Below, piece by piece: positions 27,854 to 33,408 of a DNA stretch of 33,408 nucleotides (positions are counted from its first letter, which is position 1; each line of letters opens with the position of its first letter). The notes under the pieces were generated by a model. The model made no database searches, had not been told where the DNA came from, and worked only from the letters and a program-made list of their open reading frames with translations. This DNA comes from an uncultured Bacilli bacterium (GTDB lineage Bacteria > Bacillota_I > Bacilli_A > RF39 > UBA660), in assembly GCA_947601485.1 (NCBI GenBank), contig CANQGF010000009.1, positions 1 to 33,408 on the forward strand. Reading direction: 5' to 3'. A program made the translations under genes and the position numbers.

Positions 27854-29743
27854 CTATTTAATTTTTCTTTTTAATATGTCTTGACCCACATTATCTACTT
27901 TAAATATCGAACTATGATATTCTTTTATCGTTTCATTACAAAAATTTTTAAATTCTTGTTCATTAGAAAGTTTTCTATTTACTATATCTTTTAAATTATC
28001 TAAAATTTTTATAACTTCATCAATAGTTAAATTTAATAGTTTAGCATAATCCTCTATAGCATAATTAATTTCATCAAATAAATATAATTGATAAATTTTT
28101 AATTCTTTATCGTTTAAATCATCCCGTACATACATATATTTTAAGATATCTAAAGGAGTTAAAGGATCAATTTTTAATCTTAAAAAGTCATCTTGGTATT
28201 CTGACTTAAGGCTTTCTATATTAGAATCAATCTGATTACTATCAAATAAATCATAAACTTTTTTTAAAATACTATGAAAATAAATCTTAACATTACTTGA
28301 TAAGACATCCATTTCTTTAGCTAATTCAGTATAACTTTTAGGATTATTACTTAACACAATATTATATAATAAATAATATTGCATATTGGTAAGAAATATT
28401 TTTAAAAAGACACATAAATCAATTTTTCTATTTTCATCAATACTACCAGATGGATCAGTATAATAACTTTGTATTTTTTGAAAAATTAACATTTTTTTAC
28501 TTTTTATATTTGGAACGTTACTATTTTCAACTGACTCTATTAATGGATTATTATCAAATTCAATTAATTTAAAAATTGAAGTCCCATTTTTGGCCATGGT
28601 TTCTTTTTTAAAATTAACAAAATCTGTTTCATTTTCTTTAATTCCTAATAATTTCTTTTCTAATGATTTTTTTATATTTTGTAATTCATTATATGATATA
28701 TTCATTTTTGAACATAAATCTATATCTGAGTAATAAGCTTCACCAAAATAAATTAATCTATATAATATATCTTCCAATTTAGATAAATCATTTTTAAGAT
28801 AATAGTACTTTATAATATCTAATGGCTCAATCGGTTCTATTTTTAATTTATTAATGTTATGATATTTTTGTTTTAATTCATCTAATGTTTTTTTAAATAA
28901 CCAACTATCATCGCTTAAACATTGTTTTATTTTTTCAGATGCCCTTTTTTTCTTAACTCTAATCCCTTCTCTTGTTATATTTAACATTTTAGATAATTTA
29001 TCTAGTGTTTGATGATCATCAGATAATACCAAATGATAAATAATATAATAAAGTGAAGGTTCTAAAACATTTTTTAAAACTAAAATTAAATCATGATCAT
29101 ATAAATGATTAACAATTTGTTCTTCATCTACACTATTTTCATCTGGGATAAAATCCTCTACTTCATCGCCATTTAAAAACTCATCATTATAAGGTTCATT
29201 AATACTTATAGAATTTTCAATTAAAGCACCTTTAATTTCCATAAGTCTTTCCTTACTAATATTTAAAAGCTTACATACTTCACTATCATTTGGTAAAGGT
29301 TTCTTTAATTCTTTATAAGAATTTATTAAAGATTTATAATCACTAACTAAATATTGAAGTCTTTTGGGAATTCTAATATCTTTTTCTACATTATTATAGG
29401 CAATTAATATTTTTTGAGTAATCCAATTAGTAGCGTAAGTCGTAAAAGCTCCTAAATCAGGATTATATGTTTCACAAGCTCTCATTAACCCTATGTTACC
29501 TTCTTGAACTAAATCTAATATTTTTAAATGACTACATCTTTCAGCATATTTTCTTGCAATACTAACTACTAATCTTAAATTACAGTTAATTAATTTTTCA
29601 TAATCACCACGTATAGCTAACTCTTTTTGTTCTTCAACACTTAAATTAGGAAATTTGCTTATTTCATGGCAATACATTTTATAAGAGTCATCATTATAAT
29701 AAGTTGTAAAATCTAAACTTTCATCATTCATACTAAACACCAA
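27854..29743 (-). CDS. Sigma-70-like RNA polymerase sigma factor with a duplicated C-terminal module
   Basis: Sigma region 1.2/2 motifs LVVSIARKYAERCSHLKILDLVQEGNIGLMRACETYNPDLGAFTTYATNWITQKI; HTH-like TLDKLSKMLNITREGIRVKKKRASEKIKQCL; second C-terminal copy of about 170 aa. Confidence 0.8.
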   Translation of the reverse strand: MVFSMNDESLDFTTYYNDDSYKMYCHEISKFPNLSVEEQKELAIRGDYEKLINCNLRLVVSIARKYAERCSHLKILDLVQEGNIGLMRACETYNPDLGAFTTYATNWITQKILIAYNNVEKDIRIPKRLQYLVSDYKSLINSYKELKKPLPNDSEVCKLLNISKERLMEIKGALIENSISINEPYNDEFLNGDEVEDFIPDENSVDEEQIVNHLYDHDLILVLKNVLEPSLYYIIYHLVLSDDHQTLDKLSKMLNITREGIRVKKKRASEKIKQCLSDDSWLFKKTLDELKQKYHNINKLKIEPIEPLDIIKYYYLKNDLSKLEDILYRLIYFGEAYYSDIDLCSKMNISYNELQNIKKSLEKKLLGIKENETDFVNFKKETMAKNGTSIFKLIEFDNNPLIESVENSNVPNIKSKKMLIFQKIQSYYTDPSGSIDENRKIDLCVFLKIFLTNMQYYLLYNIVLSNNPKSYTELAKEMDVLSSNVKIYFHSILKKVYDLFDSNQIDSNIESLKSEYQDDFLRLKIDPLTPLDILKYMYVRDDLNDKELKIYQLYLFDEINYAIEDYAKLLNLTIDEVIKILDNLKDIVNRKLSNEQEFKNFCNETIKEYHSSIFKVDNVGQDILKRKIK

Positions 29744-29816
29744 GCTTTTTTATTATATAATATATTTATTGAAAAAAATAGAATCAAATTCTCATTTCCT
29801 TTAATTTTTTTATTAA

Positions 29817-29862
29817 AAATGCCAAAAAATGTTGAAAATTAATTAGTTTTCAACATTTTTCA
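29817..29862. terminator. Intrinsic terminator between tsaD and the sigma-like gene
   Basis: AAAATGTTGAAAA-TTAATTAG-TTTTCAACATTTTT. Confidence 0.65.
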
Positions 29863-30867
29863 TTAACATATATCAGCAGTTGATGAAGCATTTAAATCTA
29901 AACCAGTAAAATCACCATTTAAATATAAAGGATAAGCTGCCGCTCCAATCATCGCCGCATTATCAGTACAATAAATAAACTCTGGTAACTGAAGTTCTGC
30001 ATCATATTTTTCACATAACTTTCTAATTTCTTCTCTTAAATATTTATTTGCAGATACACCACCAGCAATAATTACATTTTTAATATCAGTTTCAAGTAAA
30101 GCTTTTTCTAATTTTCTGGTTAACTCTTCAACTGCTGCGGTTTGAAAAGAACAAGCTAAATCAGCTTTATTAATTTCATTACCTTTTTGTTTTTCTTTAT
30201 TTACTAAATTAATAACACTACTTTTAAGACCACTATAACTAAAATTATAAGTATCATCATTAGCCATTTTAGGTAATTTATAGTTATTAGATCCTTCTTT
30301 AGCTAATTTTTCAATATTAGGGCCACCTGGATATTTTAAACCAATTACTCTAGCTACTTTATCGAAAGCTTCACCTATCGCATCATCTTGTGTTTCGCCA
30401 AGTTTAGTAAATTCATAATCATCTGTCATTTTAATAAGTTCAGTATGACCACCACTTATAATCAAAGCTAATGCTGGATACTTCATTTTATCCCCAATTT
30501 TATTGGCATATATATGACCGATTAAATGATTAACTTTAATTAAAGGTAAATCATAAACATAAGACAAAACTTTAGCAAATTCGACTCCAACCAATAAAGA
30601 ACCTAATAATCCAGGAGCGTAAGTAACCGCAATGGCGTCACAATCACTAACTTTCATATGTGCTTTATTAAGCGTTTCTTCTAAAACCATTGTAATGTTT
30701 TCTGTATGCATTCTTGAAGCTATTTCGGGAACAACACCACCATAATTAGCATGGGTATCCATTTGACTCAAAATAGTAAGAGCAACTACTTCAATTCCAT
30801 TTTTAACTATCGCTATACTTGTTTCGTCACAAGAAGTTTCAATACTCAATATATTTATATCTTTCAT
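29863..30867 (-). CDS. tsaD: tRNA N6-adenosine threonylcarbamoyltransferase TsaD
   Basis: LSIETSCDETSIAIVKNG, HLIGHIYAN, ISGGHTEL, GGVSANKYLR. Confidence 0.97.
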   Translation of the reverse strand: MKDINILSIETSCDETSIAIVKNGIEVVALTILSQMDTHANYGGVVPEIASRMHTENITMVLEETLNKAHMKVSDCDAIAVTYAPGLLGSLLVGVEFAKVLSYVYDLPLIKVNHLIGHIYANKIGDKMKYPALALIISGGHTELIKMTDDYEFTKLGETQDDAIGEAFDKVARVIGLKYPGGPNIEKLAKEGSNNYKLPKMANDDTYNFSYSGLKSSVINLVNKEKQKGNEINKADLACSFQTAAVEELTRKLEKALLETDIKNVIIAGGVSANKYLREEIRKLCEKYDAELQLPEFIYCTDNAAMIGAAAYPLYLNGDFTGLDLNASSTADIC

Positions 30868-31289
30868 TTAATCACCTTTTTCATTACATAAGCATCAACA
30901 TTGCCATAATATTTTTTTCTTCTATTAATGATTTCATAATCTAATTTTTGATACAACTTAAAGGCTTTACTATTGTCCTCTGCTACTTCTAAAAGTATGA
31001 CATCATCCTTCTTACAATATTCTTTTCCCACATAATTCATCATTTTAGTGGCAATTCCTTGATTTTGAAATTTAGGATCAACAGCTATAACTTCTAATTC
31101 GTAAATTTCAAGATTCTTTAATAATAAAATAAAACCATTAACATAATTATTATCTTCATTAACTATGATAATATATTTATCACTATTAAGATAATCTTTA
31201 ATATTATAAGTTTGAGAAAAATTTTTTACAGCTAATAACCCTAACTCATTAATTCTCTCTAAATCTTTATTTGATGCGTTTCTAATCAT
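30864..31289 (-). CDS. rimI: GNAT acetyltransferase, RimI-like
   Basis: GNAT fold motif VIAVDPKFQNQGIATKMM; position in the tsaB-rimI-tsaD cluster. Confidence 0.8.
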   Translation of the reverse strand: MIRNASNKDLERINELGLLAVKNFSQTYNIKDYLNSDKYIIIVNEDNNYVNGFILLLKNLEIYELEVIAVDPKFQNQGIATKMMNYVGKEYCKKDDVILLEVAEDNSKAFKLYQKLDYEIINRRKKYYGNVDAYVMKKVIK

Positions 31290-31834
31290 TTTTCCACTGC
31301 TATTTTTTTAACATAAATGGGATTAACCTTATGAGGATTAACCTCATCTAAAGAGAGGACATAATCAATTATTTTTTCATAATCAAGTTTAATATCTGTA
31401 ATTACATGATATTTATCACTAAATTCTTCATATTCAGAATTAGTTAAATAAGAATAATCACCAACTAAATTGAATTCATCATCAAATATGCCTATATAAT
31501 AGCCATTTTTATCACTAAATCCCATTATTTTGTCTTCTTCATCTGTACTTAAAGCCATACATTTTAATGAATCAATCATTCTAATAGGTTTTTCTAATGT
31601 ATACGCTAATGTTTTAGCTACTGTTACACCAAGTCTTACACCTGTAAATGATCCTGGACCATTAACAACAATAATAGATTCTAATTTATCTTTGTCCAAA
31701 ATTTTATTAATTAAAGGCATTAGGACTCTACTATGTTCTTCTTCATCTTTAATAATTTCTTTTTTTATAATTTTCCCATTTTTATATAGAATTACAACAA
31801 CATCATTTAAATGGGTATCAATAAATAAATGCAT
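31286..31834 (-). CDS. tsaB: tRNA threonylcarbamoyladenosine biosynthesis protein TsaB
   Basis: MHLFIDTHLNDVVVILYKNGK, VVNGPGSFTGVRLGVTVAKTLA. Confidence 0.93.
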   Translation of the reverse strand: MHLFIDTHLNDVVVILYKNGKIIKKEIIKDEEEHSRVLMPLINKILDKDKLESIIVVNGPGSFTGVRLGVTVAKTLAYTLEKPIRMIDSLKCMALSTDEEDKIMGFSDKNGYYIGIFDDEFNLVGDYSYLTNSEYEEFSDKYHVITDIKLDYEKIIDYVLSLDEVNPHKVNPIYVKKIAVEK

Positions 31835-31842
31835 AATTCCTC

Positions 31843-32304
31843 CTATAAAACAGATTCACACAATTCTTCGTAAACTCTACCATAAGGTTTAAATAAAAGC
31901 ACTCTTGTATTTTCATCAATTATTTTGAAAACAATTTCTAGTCTTTCCTCTGGTAAATCCTTTTTTATCATTTCTGACCATTCAATAATGGTAACGCCAC
32001 CTTTATTAAAATAGTCTTTAATTCCCAAATCTTCTTCTGTTTCATCTAAACGATAGACATCCATATGATAAAGAGGCATCTCCCCATTTAAATATTCTTT
32101 AATTATATTAAAAGTTGGACTAGTAATATTTTCTTCAATTCCTAAAGCTTTGGCAAATCCCTTAACAAAAACGGTTTTACCACTTCCAAGTTCACCATCT
32201 AAACAAATTACCATATTAGGAAATTTTTCGCTTTCAATATTTTCTGCTAAATTTAAAGTATCATCAATATCTTTTGATACATATTTAAAATTCATAATCC
32301 TCAC
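31843..32304 (-). CDS. tsaE: tRNA threonylcarbamoyladenosine biosynthesis ATPase TsaE
   Basis: LDGELGSGKTVFVKGFAKALGI, TSPTFNIIKEY, MDVYRL. Confidence 0.95.
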   Translation of the reverse strand: MRIMNFKYVSKDIDDTLNLAENIESEKFPNMVICLDGELGSGKTVFVKGFAKALGIEENITSPTFNIIKEYLNGEMPLYHMDVYRLDETEEDLGIKDYFNKGGVTIIEWSEMIKKDLPEERLEIVFKIIDENTRVLLFKPYGRVYEELCESVL

Positions 32305-32373
32305 CTTATTTAATTATAAATAAAAAATAACCTTTAAACAAGACAATTATGACTATTTAACACAATTAAACAT

Positions 32374-33012
32374 TTATATTATTTTTCCTCTTGATAATTT
32401 TTTTCCTATATCTAATGACAGAGCATAAGAATAATTAACTAAAAAATCTTTGAAATCGTTTTTAAATGCGCTATTTTTAATGCTATTAATAATTAGTTTA
32501 GGATTAACATCAATTTTAATTTGATCTTTGTCAATTTTAAAAATCAAGTTATCTTCCTCAATATTTAAAAATCTTAATATTGATTTTATAAGTTGAAAAT
32601 CATTACTATTAAAAGAACGTATTTTTAAAAATTTTACATCATAAACTTTATGTAAATATTTTTTAGACTGATTATTTAATTCTTTATAGTAAAGATCAAA
32701 AGCAATTTCTCCATCTTGCTCACAACTTATTATTTTAATTAATCCCATTTTATCACAATACTTTAAAAAATGGGTAGTTAAGGCTTGACTATAACTCTCA
32801 TAGCAAATTTTATTATCAGATGTATATTCATTTAAACTTTGAAAAAGATTAAAAACAGATGTAAAAAATAGTAATGAAGCATTATTATATAATATACCTT
32901 TTAAATATAATGAAAAAGAACTAAGGTTTTGATTAATTGAATAGCAATAATCATAGTTTAAAGGTGGTATTATAACTTTTTCAATAAAAAAACCATAATT
33001 ATTTCTTTTCAT
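32374..33012 (-). CDS. Hypothetical protein, about 212 aa
   Basis: AGGAGG lies within the first codons of the track ORF, 11-12 nt before ATG at 33012 (MKRNNYGFF...), so the start is probably 33012; no family recognised. Confidence 0.7.
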   Translation of the reverse strand: MKRNNYGFFIEKVIIPPLNYDYCYSINQNLSSFSLYLKGILYNNASLLFFTSVFNLFQSLNEYTSDNKICYESYSQALTTHFLKYCDKMGLIKIISCEQDGEIAFDLYYKELNNQSKKYLHKVYDVKFLKIRSFNSNDFQLIKSILRFLNIEEDNLIFKIDKDQIKIDVNPKLIINSIKNSAFKNDFKDFLVNYSYALSLDIGKKLSRGKII

Positions 33013-33068
33013 AAAATCAAAACCTCCTAACATATATATATTGTAACATATTTTTGGGCAAAAAAAAA

Positions 33069-33171
33069 CTGGCGACTACCTATTTTTGCTTTCACTATCT
33101 TCGGCGTATTAGTGCTTAACTTCCTTGTTCGGTATGGGTAAGGGTGTGTCCACTAAGCTATCGTCACCAAT
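33069..33171 (-). rRNA. 5S ribosomal RNA
   Basis: Minus strand TTGGTGACGATAGC...CACACCCTTACCCATACCGAACAAGGAAGTTAAGC...GGTAGTCGCCAG; helix I arms TGGTGAC/GTCGCCA pair. Confidence 0.93.
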
Positions 33172-33235
33172 AAAGGATTTTGTCCTTTAAAAACTTGATA
33201 ATGCGTCATCAAACAATTAAATAAATTAAAAGTTA

Positions 33236-33408
<173 letters not shown>

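Noticed and set aside
11525-31892. Other opposite-strand ORFs (11525, 17420, 18982, 25423, 31530)
   Set aside because: Each lies inside a well-supported gene on the other strand with no independent signals.

Overview
AT-rich window from an uncultured-type Bacillota/Mollicutes-like bacterium; all large ORFs read through in the standard code with TGA as stop. Most genes lie on the minus strand. From left to right: (i) a degraded left edge with a 24-codon small ORF behind a strong promoter; (ii) a CpsC/CpsD/CpsB-type polysaccharide regulatory trio and an InlB-repeat membrane protein; (iii) a paralogous pair of N-terminally anchored FN3/Ig-like, Cys-rich surface proteins, one interrupted by a G9 homopolymer that looks like a phase-variation switch, beside a divergent double-HTH XRE regulator; (iv) a Tex, U32 peptidase, RluD-type and SAM-methyltransferase operon; (v) a 1216-aa LRR_5-like cytoplasmic protein; (vi) a small region (18.4-21.7 kb) with two unlisted type I toxin-antitoxin-like loci (28-aa and 32-aa hydrophobic peptides with 3'-overlapping antisense RNA genes) plus a third, orphan antisense-RNA copy, flanking an orf138/TrxB-like/lgt block; (vii) an ABC-2 exporter pair, a CPBP protease and uvrA; (viii) a sigma-70-like protein with a duplicated C-terminal module; (ix) the t6A cluster (tsaE-tsaB-rimI-tsaD), a 219-aa unknown, and 5S and partial 23S rRNA on the minus strand. 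The best candidates for something undescribed are the type I TA family with matching RNA 5' ends and an orphan antitoxin RNA, and the poly-G-gated surface protein with a shuffled-looking Cys-rich cassette and a nearly invariant 3' UTR. All promoter, terminator and homology calls were made by eye; no searches were run.
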